A stretch of DNA of 64,000 bases from Deltaproteobacteria bacterium (GTDB lineage Bacteria > Myxococcota_A > Polyangia > Polyangiales > Polyangiaceae). How positions within the stretch are numbered: the first letter of the stretch is position 1; each line of letters starts with the position of its first letter. Location of the stretch: positions 236,148-300,147 of the forward strand of contig JACRCQ010000074.1 in NCBI GenBank assembly GCA_016218915.1, written 5' to 3'. Below the pieces are notes generated by a model. The model was not told the DNA's origin. It did no database searches and was given only the letters and a program-made list of their open reading frames with translations. The position numbers and the translations under genes were made by a program. Positions 24,750 to 32,606 of this stretch are shown here, in pieces.

Positions 24750-25864
24750 TGGACGATGACCTCCGCGCGCAAGGCGCCAGCTGAACGCATCGCCTGCAGC
24801 ACGCTCGCAAGCTCCCGGGGCGTGACCCCGAGCGTGGAAAGCGCATGCGCCACGTCGGCCAGCGACGACGCCCCGTCGAGATAGGTCATCGACGGCTGCG
24901 ACCCCTGCTCGATCGGGTTGATGTCGGTCTGCGGAACCACCGCGGTCGTGCCTCCAGCGAGCGCATTGGGCTGCGAGACCTTCGCGGTTTCCGTGATGAC
25001 GATCGTGATTCCGCCCTGGGCGATGGCTATCGGCGACAGCCTGACGTCCCCGCTCGCCACGATCGTACCGGTTCGCTCGTTGATGATCACGCGCGCTGGC
25101 GACGACGGGCTCACGTCGATGGCCTGGATCCGGGCAAGCACGTCCACGGGTCTCGCGGCCTGGGCTGCCGGAATCGTAACCTTCACTGCGCCGGGATCGG
25201 CCGCCACGGCAGAGCTCTTGCCAAGCTCCGCCTCGATCGCGGTCGCAATCCGCTGCGCGGTCGTGAAGTCAGGCTGCCTGAGCGACAGCGTCACCACGCC
25301 TTCCTTGACGTAGCGCGTGGGGATCTCCCGCTCGATCAGGGCTGCACCAGGCGATCGGGCCGTGGTGGTCACATTGGTGCGGACCGAGGCTGCCTGCCCT
25401 TTCGCGTCGTACCCTCCCAGGAGCAATGCTCCCTGCCCGACCGCATACACGTGCATGTCCGCACCGTACAGCGGCGTCTGCAGCAGCACGCCCCCCTGGA
25501 GCGATCGCGCATTGCCGATCGAGGAGATCGTGATGTCGATCCGGCTGCCCGTGCGGGCAAAGGGCGGAATCGTGGCAGTGACCATCACGGCGGCGACGTT
25601 CTTGAGACGGAACTGGGAGGAATCGATCTGCACGCCGAGGCGACGCATGATCGCGAGAAGCGATTGCGTGGCAAAGGGAGCTGAGATGTCGTCACCGGTG
25701 CCGTTGAGGCCGGTCACGACGCCATAGCCGATCAGCTGGTTGTCGCGCACGCCGACCACCTCGCACAGGTCTCCCACCTTGTCCGCCTGCGCCGGCGTGC
25801 TGGCAGCCATCGTACATGCGGCAAGGACCGTCGCCAGCCACACTCGCATCGCTCGAACGGACAT
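24746..25864 (-). CDS. flgI: FlgI flagellar P-ring protein
   Basis: FlgI forms the periplasmic P ring around the rod. The 372-residue protein has a Sec signal peptide (RVWLATVLAACTMAASTPAQA). The conserved DLCEVVGVRDNQLIGYGVVTGLNGTGD follows, then KNVAAVMVTATIPPFARTG and VARIQAIDV-type repeats. The start at 25864 is fixed by GAGGAGG about 6 nt upstream. It follows flgH by 17 nt. Confidence 0.96.
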   Translation of the reverse strand: MSVRAMRVWLATVLAACTMAASTPAQADKVGDLCEVVGVRDNQLIGYGVVTGLNGTGDDISAPFATQSLLAIMRRLGVQIDSSQFRLKNVAAVMVTATIPPFARTGSRIDITISSIGNARSLQGGVLLQTPLYGADMHVYAVGQGALLLGGYDAKGQAASVRTNVTTTARSPGAALIEREIPTRYVKEGVVTLSLRQPDFTTAQRIATAIEAELGKSSAVAADPGAVKVTIPAAQAARPVDVLARIQAIDVSPSSPARVIINERTGTIVASGDVRLSPIAIAQGGITIVITETAKVSQPNALAGGTTAVVPQTDINPIEQGSQPSMTYLDGASSLADVAHALSTLGVTPRELASVLQAMRSAGALRAEVIVQ

Positions 25865-25881
25865 CCCTGCCTCCTCGCTTG

Positions 25882-26583
25882 TCAGAACGGGTTGATGGCG
25901 TCGAAAATCTTCGCCAGCCAGCCACGATCGATCTGGTCTGCAACGTCGCCTCTGCCGGTGAACTCCACCTGCGCGTCGGCAATGCGCGACGACGACACCG
26001 TGTTGTCGCGCCCGATGTCGCTCGTCCTGACCAACCCGGAGATGTACAGGTGATTCTCCTCGTTGTTGATCATCACGACCTTGGTGCCTTCCACGAACAG
26101 GTCGCCGTTGGGCATGACCTCGCAGACGCGCACTGCGATGTTCCCCTTGAGGGTGCCGGTGCGCTTGGTCTGGCCATCGCCCGCGAAGTCCGAGTTGGTC
26201 ATCCACGACAGGAGCTTGGCCGGATCGATGTCCGGGTGGCTCTTCTTGAGTGCAGGCACGAGCCCGAGCACGGCCTGGACCTGATCGTCCCGCTTGGAGC
26301 TCCGCGTGAGCTTCGTGGTGGCGTTGCCCGCGGCGTTGGTGTCTTCCTCGATCTTGACGACGAGCACGTCGCCTGCGCGCACGGCGCGCGTGTCCGAGAG
26401 CAGACCGCCGTAGGCCTCGCTGAACAGCGATCCGTCCACCGGCTTGAGATCCGCCTGCGTGGCCGCGTACTTCCCAGCCTTGTAGTTCCGGTGCCGTGGG
26501 GTGAACGGGCGCACGTGAGGCGGTCCGCATGCCGCAAGAGCCGTAGCGCCTACCATGCAAGCCACTATGAGCTTTCGATTCAT
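25882..26583 (-). CDS. flgH: FlgH flagellar L-ring lipoprotein
   Basis: FlgH forms the outer-membrane L ring. The 233-residue protein has a lipobox at TALAAC and the FlgH segments DGSLFSEAYGGLLSDTRAVRAGDVLVVKI and GNIAVRVCEVMPNGDLFVEGTKVVMINNE. Its ATG overlaps the flgA stop by ATGA. An L ring implies a diderm envelope. Confidence 0.96.
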   Translation of the reverse strand: MNRKLIVACMVGATALAACGPPHVRPFTPRHRNYKAGKYAATQADLKPVDGSLFSEAYGGLLSDTRAVRAGDVLVVKIEEDTNAAGNATTKLTRSSKRDDQVQAVLGLVPALKKSHPDIDPAKLLSWMTNSDFAGDGQTKRTGTLKGNIAVRVCEVMPNGDLFVEGTKVVMINNEENHLYISGLVRTSDIGRDNTVSSSRIADAQVEFTGRGDVADQIDRGWLAKIFDAINPF

Positions 26584-27311
26584 CGTTGCTCCACCACGGC
26601 TGCGCGATCCTTGGACGTCAGCCGGACCTGCACGATCCGTCCAGTGCTCCGGATCGATGCCCGGACGACGTCCCCGATCATCCCATCGGCCAGGCTCACG
26701 CCAGGCGCGCTCACCTGCACGCGATTGCGCCCCGCCACCACCACCAGCGCTGCGCCCTTCAGGACATCGGGCGCTGCAGCCTCGGCGCTCACATCGAGAG
26801 CCACATTGACATGGCCCGTGGCGACCACGCGATCGTCGCAGACCCATTCCATGCCCGCGGCGATCAGGGCGCTGCCCTTGTGACGGGGAATGGGCGCGAG
26901 CTTGACGGTGCGCAAGGTGGATCGGGGGGATACCACCACGCGAGAAGAAGCATCGACCCGGACGAGCGTGACCCCCTTGGGAAGGTCTTTGGCGATCATC
27001 GGCGTGACAGCCGCCGACACGTCGGCAGGCTCCAGCACGCGCGAGGCTCCGGTGATTCGAACGGAAGCGGGAATCGACAGCCGGTTGCTCTCCACGCCCG
27101 CTCTTCGCAACGCATCCAGGATCTCGGACCGGCCCAGCAGCCGGGTCCCGCCCGGTGGGGGCGCAGGTCCCAGGTCCACCGCGGCCGCGGCCACAGGAGC
27201 GCCGTGCACCACGTCGCCCACGCGCAACCGCGCGGCGTCGACGGTCACAGGCGCGTCGGCATGGGCCGCAATCGACAGCAGGAAGACCAGCAGAAAGGGG
27301 GCTGCTCTCAT
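26580..27311 (-). CDS. flgA: FlgA P-ring assembly chaperone
   Basis: FlgA assists FlgI polymerisation in the periplasm. The 243-residue protein has a signal peptide (APFLLVFLLSIAAHA). Its C-terminal SAF domain includes PRHKGSALIAAGMEWVCDDRVVATGHVNV and GRNRVQVSAPGVSLADGMIGDVVR. It is 6 nt downstream of flgG. Confidence 0.92.
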   Translation of the reverse strand: MRAAPFLLVFLLSIAAHADAPVTVDAARLRVGDVVHGAPVAAAAVDLGPAPPPGGTRLLGRSEILDALRRAGVESNRLSIPASVRITGASRVLEPADVSAAVTPMIAKDLPKGVTLVRVDASSRVVVSPRSTLRTVKLAPIPRHKGSALIAAGMEWVCDDRVVATGHVNVALDVSAEAAAPDVLKGAALVVVAGRNRVQVSAPGVSLADGMIGDVVRASIRSTGRIVQVRLTSKDRAAVVEQR

Positions 27312-27317
27312 GGGTGG

Positions 27318-28103
27318 CTACCTCAATGACGTTGCTGTGCGGAGCATCTCGTCGGCTGCCGTGATGACCTTGGAGTTGACCTCGTAGGTTCTCTGCGCAG
27401 CAATCAGCTGCACCATCTCCTCGGCCACTTCCACGTTCGCGTGCTCGAGGGAGCCCTGCAGGAGCGTGCCGCGGGAGTCGGTTCCCGGATTGCCCACCTG
27501 GGGATCGCCGCTGGCCGCAGTGGAGGTGAACAGGTTGTGCCCTGCTGCCGAGAGCCCTGCGGGGTTCACGAAGGTTGCCAGCTGCACGATGCCGAGCTGC
27601 GACGGAGTCGTCTGGCCCTTGATCGTGGCGTTGACCGTGCCGTCCGAGCCGATGCTCACGCTGGTGGCATCCGGAGGGATGGTGATCGGCGGCTCCAGAG
27701 GCATGCCCTCTGCGGTGACGACCCGGCCCTGGGAATCGGTCTTGAGAGTTCCGCAGCGCGTGTAGGCGGGGGTGCCGTCAGGCTGCTGGATCACCAGGAA
27801 CCCGTTGCCTTCAATGGCTACGTCGAGCGGGTTGCCCGTGTTCTGGATCGCTCCCTGCCCCTGCAGACGGGTCGTAGCGACGAGCCTCACGCCGCTTCCG
27901 ACCTGGAGGCCGGTGGGCGACTGGGTGCTCGCGCTGGTCTGGGTACCTGCCGCACGCATGGTCTGGTACAGCAGGTCCTGGAAGTCGGTGCGTACCTTCT
28001 TGTATCCGACCGTGCTGACGTTCGCGAGGTTGTTCGAGATGGCGTCGAGCTGGGCTTCCTGCGCGGCCATCCCTGTCGATGCGATGTGAAGGGATCGGAA
28101 CAT
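27318..28103 (-). CDS. flgG: FlgG distal rod protein
   Basis: The 261-residue FlgG starts FRSLHIASTGMAAQEAQLDAISNNLANVSTVGYKK and ends VEVAEEMVQLIAAQRTYEVNSKVITAADEML, both diagnostic of the distal rod protein. AAGGAG precedes the start. It is the first gene of the flgG-A-H-I-J-M-N-K-L run, behind a candidate sigma-54 promoter. Its usual partner flgF is far away at 50999-51739. Confidence 0.97.
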   Translation of the reverse strand: MFRSLHIASTGMAAQEAQLDAISNNLANVSTVGYKKVRTDFQDLLYQTMRAAGTQTSASTQSPTGLQVGSGVRLVATTRLQGQGAIQNTGNPLDVAIEGNGFLVIQQPDGTPAYTRCGTLKTDSQGRVVTAEGMPLEPPITIPPDATSVSIGSDGTVNATIKGQTTPSQLGIVQLATFVNPAGLSAAGHNLFTSTAASGDPQVGNPGTDSRGTLLQGSLEHANVEVAEEMVQLIAAQRTYEVNSKVITAADEMLRTATSLR

Positions 28104-28127
28104 GAGGGGTCTCCTTCAGCCAGTGAT

Positions 28128-28143
28128 TGCATGACGGGTGCCA
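28128..28143 (-). promoter_or_regulatory. Candidate sigma-54 promoter of the flgG operon
   Basis: On the minus strand the site reads TGGCACCCGTCATGCA: TGGCAC exact, GG-N10-GC spacing and 10 of 12 positions matched. +1 would lie about 14 nt before the flgG ATG, leaving just enough leader for the AAGGAG ribosome binding site. Confidence 0.6.
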
Positions 28144-28165
28144 GCGCTGGCGAGGGACCTACGAT

Positions 28166-28729
28166 TCAGTCGGAGTCAGGTTCGTCGGCGCTGTCCGCAT
28201 CGGCGCTGTCGCCCGCGTCGGCCCCGGAATCGCCGGTCTCCGCATCGGTCGTCACAGAGCTGTCGACGTCCGTTCCCCCGTCGAGCTCGCAGCTCTCGTC
28301 TCCGTCACAGGAGCTGTCGGCATCCCCGGGCGCGCCGTCATCGCATTGGCCATCGCCGTCGCAAGGCGCAGCGGCTTCGCACGCCCCATCGCCGTCGCAC
28401 GCCGCACCGCTGTCGCAGTCCCCGTCGCCGTCACACGTCGCGCCGCCGTCGCAAGCACCGTCGCCGTCGCAGAGCGCAGCCGCTTCGCAGAGCGTGTCAT
28501 TCTCGCAGATCGCGTCGCCGTAGGCGTCCGCGCTCTCGCTCGACGCATCGGAGATCGGCTCGATGCCGGAGGTATCGAGGATGCAGTGCCCCTGGATGCA
28601 GAGCTTGCCGGAGGCGCAGTCGGTGTGTCGCAGGCAGGTGCTGGGATCCGCAACCTGGCAGCCTGGCGCCAGGGCGCCGAAGAGAAAGGCGGCAAGGGCC
28701 GCGACGGAAAGGATGCTAGAACTTCGCAT
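28166..28729 (-). CDS. Acidic Cys-ladder lipoprotein of unknown function
   Basis: The 187-residue protein has a signal peptide with lipobox LAPGC (Cys 24). A CLRHTDCASGKLCIQGHC segment follows, of a kind common in Myxococcota lipoproteins. From residue 75 to 147 cysteines recur exactly every 6 residues (only position 135 is Gly), in a 12-residue super-repeat CDGDGxC(D/E)xxAx. An Asp/Ser-rich tail ends the protein. GGAGGG lies 5 nt before the ATG. It is the last gene of the flbD-motA-motB unit and overlaps the outer-membrane protein gene by 14 nt. The repeats could bind metal or form stacked disulfides at the cell surface; no function is recognised. Confidence 0.75.
   Translation of the reverse strand: MRSSSILSVAALAAFLFGALAPGCQVADPSTCLRHTDCASGKLCIQGHCILDTSGIEPISDASSESADAYGDAICENDTLCEAAALCDGDGACDGGATCDGDGDCDSGAACDGDGACEAAAPCDGDGQCDDGAPGDADSSCDGDESCELDGGTDVDSSVTTDAETGDSGADAGDSADADSADEPDSD
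28289..28507 (-). repeat. Tandem 36-bp coding repeat (hexapeptide Cys ladder)
   Basis: This stretch encodes residues 75-147 of the lipoprotein. Cys codons are spaced every 18 bp and the CDGDG unit recurs every 36 bp (residues 87, 99, 111, 123), with a degenerate unit at 135 and a partial one at 141. It is protein-coding, not a CRISPR array. Confidence 0.8.
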
Positions 28730-29222
28730 GGATCCCTCCGGAGAGCAGACCCCAGACCAGGACGCGATCCGACGGGAGGTCGGTGCCGAGCGGCAGGGCT
28801 GCGAATGAGGGTTCGAAGAAGACGGTGACACCGGCGGCCATGGGAAGGTGGAACTGCAGCCCGAAGTCGGCGCCGAGCAGGGTTCGCGGGGCAAACACGC
28901 CGGTGGCGCCCACGAAGCCAATCACGTTCGGGCTGAACCAGCGCATGTAGCGAAGCTCGCCGCCGAGGGTCGCATGGGGCTCGATCTCTGCGAAGACGAC
29001 CAGGCCGAGTCCGTTCTTCAGATCCTCGTCGACCCTGCCGTCGACTCCCACCATCACGCGCGTGCGCGCACGGCGGAAGGTCGTCTGCCCAGACCCGGGA
29101 TCCCCGGCTTCCATACCTGTCGTGGCACCGACGTGCCCGCCGAGCACCGGCGTCTGCGCCATGGCAGGCGCTGCGAGCAGCAGCACGAGCGCCGTTGGAA
29201 CTATGACGCTGATGCGTGTCAT
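28716..29222 (-). CDS. Putative small outer-membrane beta-barrel protein
   Basis: The 168-residue protein has a clear Sec signal peptide (SVIVPTALVLLLAAPAMAQ). Alternating hydrophobic strands follow, such as TRVMVGVDGRV, GLGLVVFAEIEP and VIGFVGATGVFAP, ending in the aromatic GGIHAKF typical of barrel proteins. AAGGAG precedes the start, which overlaps the motB stop by ATGA. The family is not recognised. Co-transcription with motAB suggests a motor- or envelope-related role, but that is inference. Confidence 0.7.
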   Translation of the reverse strand: MTRISVIVPTALVLLLAAPAMAQTPVLGGHVGATTGMEAGDPGSGQTTFRRARTRVMVGVDGRVDEDLKNGLGLVVFAEIEPHATLGGELRYMRWFSPNVIGFVGATGVFAPRTLLGADFGLQFHLPMAAGVTVFFEPSFAALPLGTDLPSDRVLVWGLLSGGIHAKF

Positions 29223-29977
29223 GGCCTTGTCTCCTTGGACGACACATCGGCCACCACGATGATGTCCACGCGCCGGTTCTGGGCTCGACCTTCGGCCGAC
29301 TCGTTGCTGGCAATGGGGTGGTGCTCGCCGTAGCCTGCGGCGGCCAGGCGATGGGGCTGGAGCTTGTGGGTTTCGAGCAGCACGGCGACGGTTGCCATGG
29401 CCCGCGCGGTCGACAGCTCCCAGTTCGAGGGGAAGCGTGGGGTATGGATGGGAGCGGAGTCGGTATGCCCTTCGATCCGGATGCCGACCGCGCGCGACTG
29501 GAGCTCGTCGGCAATCGCCTCCAGCGCCCTGCGCCCCTCTTCGTGCAGCGTCGCCTCCCCCACATCGAACATCAGCCGCTCTGGAAGACGCAGCACCAGC
29601 TCGCCGTGCACCTCGAGGACGGTCAGGCCGGCGAGCTCTGGGATCGACGAGGCCTTGCGGGTAAGGCCTTTTCGGATGGTGTCCTTCTCTACGGAGTAGT
29701 CTCGCAGCCTGGGGGACGGCCCGCTGATCTGGACCGAGCCAACGCCTTGCGTCGTGGGCTTGTCGCCATGCAGCAGCCCCCTGCCCTCGCCGCTGAGCAC
29801 CTGCCACTCGAGGGCTTCGTTGAACGACTCGGTGAACCGTCCCACCTTCTTGGCGTCGACCTGGGAGACGGCGAACATCACCACGAAGAATGCGAACAGC
29901 AGGGTGATGAAGTCTGCATAGGAGACCAGCCACCTCTCGTGGTTCACGTGTTCGGGTGGGCCCTTCTTTCGCGCCAT
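29219..29977 (-). CDS. motB: MotB stator protein
   Basis: MotB anchors the stator to peptidoglycan. The 252-residue protein has one transmembrane helix in RWLVSYADFITLLFAFFVV, with the proton-carrying Asp at about position 22. Its C-terminal OmpA-like domain contains IRIEGHTDSAPI and SNWELSTARAMA, followed by AAAGYGEHHPIASN. The motA start codon lies about 0.8 kb upstream on the same strand. This is the only stator pair in the window. Confidence 0.96.
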   Translation of the reverse strand: MARKKGPPEHVNHERWLVSYADFITLLFAFFVVMFAVSQVDAKKVGRFTESFNEALEWQVLSGEGRGLLHGDKPTTQGVGSVQISGPSPRLRDYSVEKDTIRKGLTRKASSIPELAGLTVLEVHGELVLRLPERLMFDVGEATLHEEGRRALEAIADELQSRAVGIRIEGHTDSAPIHTPRFPSNWELSTARAMATVAVLLETHKLQPHRLAAAGYGEHHPIASNESAEGRAQNRRVDIIVVADVSSKETRP

Positions 29978-29991
29978 CCTGCACCGTCCGC

Positions 29992-30795
29992 TCAGGCAAC
30001 CGCGTCGGCCTGCTCGCTCGCTGTCTCGGAGGCTGGCTTCGCCGGCGCTTCAGGCGCGGCATGCAGGCTCGAGAGCCGCTCGCGGATCAACTTCGGATTG
30101 AGCCCCTGCTGGATCGCCAGGGCTCCTTCGAGCATCAGCTCACGGGCGGCAACCGCCTCCCGATTGCGCAGCTTGAGCTTGCCGCCGATGGGCAGCGCGA
30201 TCAGGTTCGCAAAGCCTACGCCGTAGATCGTCGCTACGAACGCCGTGGCAATGCCCTCACCTACTTTTGCGATGTCCGACAGATTGCTCATGACCTGGAT
30301 CAGGCCGAGCACGGCTCCGATGATTCCGATCGTAGGAGAGAAGCCTCCCGCGGCCTCGAATACCTTGGCAGCATCCTCGCCCGCCTCTTCGATCTGTCCG
30401 ATCGCAGGCTCGAGCGACTCGCGCATAGCCGTGGAATCCGCCCCGTCGATGGCCATCATCAGGGCCTTGGTCAGGAAGGGATCCGACGACTTGCCGACGA
30501 TGCCCTCGAGGGAGAGGATTCCATCCTTGCGCGCGATGGTGGCGTAGCCGACGATCTCCTCGATCACCGCGCCGGTGCGGCTCTGCGGCTCCTGGAACAC
30601 CGTGCGCACGCTCTTGACCGCCCGAATGAACGTGCGGAAGGGGAACTGGATCATGGTCGCCCCGATCGTCCCTCCCAGCACGATCATCGCAGCGGTCGGC
30701 TGCATGATCTGCGAGAACTTGCCGCCTTCGATCAAATTGCCCAGCAGGATGCCGCCAACGCCGATCAACAATCCGAGGATGGTTCCAATGTCCAT
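29992..30795 (-). CDS. motA: MotA stator protein
   Basis: The 267-residue MotA has four predicted membrane helices and the cytoplasmic loop that contacts FliG. Recognisable parts are GTILGLLIGVGGILLGNLIEGG, QPTAAMIVLGGTIGATMIQFP and GGFSPTIGIIGAVLGLIQVM with the conserved Pro, then GVGFANLIALPIGGKL. It lies 7 nt after flbD and 14 nt before motB. Confidence 0.96.
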   Translation of the reverse strand: MDIGTILGLLIGVGGILLGNLIEGGKFSQIMQPTAAMIVLGGTIGATMIQFPFRTFIRAVKSVRTVFQEPQSRTGAVIEEIVGYATIARKDGILSLEGIVGKSSDPFLTKALMMAIDGADSTAMRESLEPAIGQIEEAGEDAAKVFEAAGGFSPTIGIIGAVLGLIQVMSNLSDIAKVGEGIATAFVATIYGVGFANLIALPIGGKLKLRNREAVAARELMLEGALAIQQGLNPKLIRERLSSLHAAPEAPAKPASETASEQADAVA

Positions 30796-30802
30796 GTCCT
30801 GC

Positions 30803-31117
30803 CTACTTTCGGAAGATGATGGGCGGAGTCGTTGGATGGCTGGGGCGTGCCGAAGGACGTTCAGGAGTCGCCGACTCTCTCCGCCACGCCGCGCCCTGCA
30901 GAACTTGCGATGATGGTGGGTAGGCCTGGCTCGCACCGCCGCCGATCGCCTTGCGGAATGCGACCACCCGCAGCACAACCTCGTCGAGCGATTCTCGGAC
31001 GATGATCTTGTCGCCGCCCAGCAACGACACCGTCGTGTCGGGCGTGACCTCGATCCAAGTGATCAGATCGGGATTGATCGCTACGATGGTGCCGTTGAGC
31101 CTCGACAGGGTGATCAA
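30803..31117 (-). CDS. flbD: FlbD-family small flagellar protein
   Basis: The product starts ITLSRLNGTIVAINPDLITWIE and continues with TTVSLLGGDKIIVRESLDEVV, the pattern of the small FlbD family found before motA in many flagellar operons. It is unrelated to the sigma-54 activator also called FlbD. The length of 104 residues is longer than the usual 70 or so because of a Pro/Ser-rich tail. A TTG start with AAGAGG about 6 nt upstream fits the family N-terminus. Confidence 0.88.
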   Translation of the reverse strand: MITLSRLNGTIVAINPDLITWIEVTPDTTVSLLGGDKIIVRESLDEVVLRVVAFRKAIGGGASQAYPPSSQVLQGAAWRRESATPERPSARPSHPTTPPIIFRK

Positions 31118-31160
31118 GTGAACCTCTTGGGACGTTCAGCCATGGGTCCGGTGGCCACAA

Positions 31161-31176
31161 GGCAAGGAGTGCGCCA
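31161..31176 (-). promoter_or_regulatory. Candidate sigma-54 promoter of flbD-motA-motB
   Basis: On the minus strand the site reads TGGCGCACTCCTTGCC. TGGC and TTGC are exact with 10-nt GG-GC spacing, 9 of 12 positions. It sits just past the stop of the upstream activator gene and about 45 nt before the flbD start. Confidence 0.55.
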
Positions 31177-31181
31177 GCGCC

Positions 31182-32270
31182 TCATGCGGCCCGGGTCGAC
31201 AGCCGCTTGCGCTTGAGCATCTCCACGAGGGTCGTTCGGTTGAGCCCGAGCAGCCGCGCGGCGCGGTTCTTGTTCCAGCTCGTGCGATCCAGCGCCTGGC
31301 GGATCAGCTCGTTCTCGAACGACTCGACCGCAGCACGCAAATCGAGCCCGGCGTCAGGAAGCTTGGTGCCGAATCGCTGCTCCGCGGACAGCCCCCGGAT
31401 GCGAGAGGGGAGATCCCCCGGCTCGATCGTCTCACCCTGGCAGAGAATCGCGCTGCGCTCGATCGTGTTCTCGAGCTCGCGTACGTTGCCCGGCCAGCTC
31501 CACGAAGCCAGAAGCTCCATCGCAGCCCGCGACACACGCAGCGCGGACCGGCCTACCCTCTTGCATGCCTGCACCAGGAAGTGGTCGACGAGCGCAGGGA
31601 TGTCGTCGGTGCGATTGCGGAGCGAAGGCACGCGCAGGTGGATCACGTTCAAGCGGTAGTACAGATCCTCGCGGAACATACCTGCTGCCACCTCGGACTC
31701 CAGATCCTTGTTGGTCGCTGCCACGATCCGCACGTCTGCTGCCATCGTGCGCGTGTCGCCCACGGGCGAGTACTCGTGCTGCTGGAGCAGCCGCAGCAGC
31801 TTCACCTGCAGCGCCAGCGGAAGCTCCCCGATCTCGTCGAGGAACAGCGTTCCACCCTTGGCTGCCGCCACCCGGCCTTGCCGCGTCTGGTGCGCGCCGG
31901 TGAACGCGCCTCGCGCGTGGCCGAACAGCTCGCTTTCAAGAAGCGCCTCGGGAATGGCTCCGCAGTTGACGACCACGAAGGGCCCTGCGCTGCGAGGGCT
32001 GTTGTCGTGCACCGCACGCGCAACGAGCTCCTTGCCAGTGCCGCTTTCGCCCGTGATGAGCACGGTGGAATGGCACCTCCCCACACGGTCGATCATTCCG
32101 AACAGCTGGAGCATCAGCGTCGAGTCGCCAATGACGTTGCGCATGCTCAAGGGCCGCGCCGGCTTGGTAGCTGGGCTTGCAACGGGCAGCGACATGGCCA
32201 CGGAGGAGTCGAGCTCCGGCTGGGCGCAGACAGCAGACAAAGACTCGTTGTTCGAGAAGAGCTCGCTCAT
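31182..32270 (-). CDS. Sigma-54-dependent transcriptional activator (flagellar type), copy 1
   Basis: This is a 362-residue enhancer-binding protein with a short N-terminal region (about 45 residues) in place of a receiver domain. It has a complete AAA+ domain: Walker A GESGTGKE (74-81), GAFTGA for sigma-54 contact (121-126), Walker B TLFLDEIGEL (141-150) and a Fis-type HTH (about 320-360, NKNRAARLLGLNRTTL). GGAGGA precedes the ATG. Without a receiver its activity may be set by level, partner protein or ligand. Its gene has a sigma-54 promoter nearly identical to that of the second copy at 57984-59072, with which it is gap-free in alignment over the AAA+ domain. Confidence 0.95.
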   Translation of the reverse strand: MSELFSNNESLSAVCAQPELDSSVAMSLPVASPATKPARPLSMRNVIGDSTLMLQLFGMIDRVGRCHSTVLITGESGTGKELVARAVHDNSPRSAGPFVVVNCGAIPEALLESELFGHARGAFTGAHQTRQGRVAAAKGGTLFLDEIGELPLALQVKLLRLLQQHEYSPVGDTRTMAADVRIVAATNKDLESEVAAGMFREDLYYRLNVIHLRVPSLRNRTDDIPALVDHFLVQACKRVGRSALRVSRAAMELLASWSWPGNVRELENTIERSAILCQGETIEPGDLPSRIRGLSAEQRFGTKLPDAGLDLRAAVESFENELIRQALDRTSWNKNRAARLLGLNRTTLVEMLKRKRLSTRAA

Positions 32271-32325
32271 CGCATTCCTCCATGCGTCACAAGTCCCCAA
32301 GGGACGAACGCGGCGACTGGCCTCA

Positions 32326-32341
32326 AGCAATTCGCGGTCCA
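32326..32341 (-). promoter_or_regulatory. Candidate sigma-54 promoter of activator copy 1
   Basis: On the minus strand the site reads TGGACCGCGAATTGCT: TGG, CG and TTGCT are exact, GG-N10-GC spacing, 10 of 12. It is about 57 nt before the start codon. The counterpart before copy 2 reads TGGACCGAGCCTTGCT, with the same fixed bases and almost the same distance. Confidence 0.6.
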
Positions 32342-32577
32342 TCACGTCGGCGCGTTGGCGCAAACCGTGTCGGTGCATTGGCGCCCTCGGGCGTCATCAA
32401 GCGCAACCCCGCAAGCCCTGCGAGACATCCGATTCTTCAGCGGACAGGCACCTGCCGCGCTCGATCCTGCGCACGGCCGGCCTCGGCCCCCAGCACCACC
32501 GCCGGAGCGCCAATGCAGCCTGGGGTGCCGTCGACCCAGTGGGGTTCGTGCACCCCGGAATACGCGCTCCCGCTGTT

Positions 32578-32593
32578 CGGCACGCCATGTGCT
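32578..32593 (+). promoter_or_regulatory. Candidate sigma-54 promoter of the flgB operon
   Basis: The site CGGCACGCCATGTGCT matches 10 of 12 positions with correct GG-N10-GC spacing. The predicted start of transcription is about 3 nt before the flgB ATG, which has no Shine-Dalgarno. This would give a leaderless flgB message. Confidence 0.5.
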
Positions 32594-32606
32594 CCCTCGG
32601 GCGACG

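Larger units (their letters stand above)
32271..32606. other. 336-nt divergent intergenic region between activator copy 1 and flgB
   Basis: The region carries two outward-facing sigma-54 matches, one for the activator (minus) and one for flgB (plus). It has no convincing ORF. The segment 32336-32370 resembles the region upstream of the second activator at 59136-59170 (both contain CGGTCCATC and GTTGGCGC). This could reflect duplication or a shared upstream activator site. Confidence 0.6.

Noticed and set aside
28289..28507. Regular direct repeats suggesting a CRISPR array
   Set aside because: The 36-bp periodicity is in frame and encodes the Cys ladder of a lipoprotein. There are no unique spacers and no cas genes.
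32446..32461. Second sigma-54-like site upstream of flgB (AGGCACCTGCCGCGCT)
   Set aside because: The -12 half is poor and only 8 of 12 match. The site at 32578-32593 is better.
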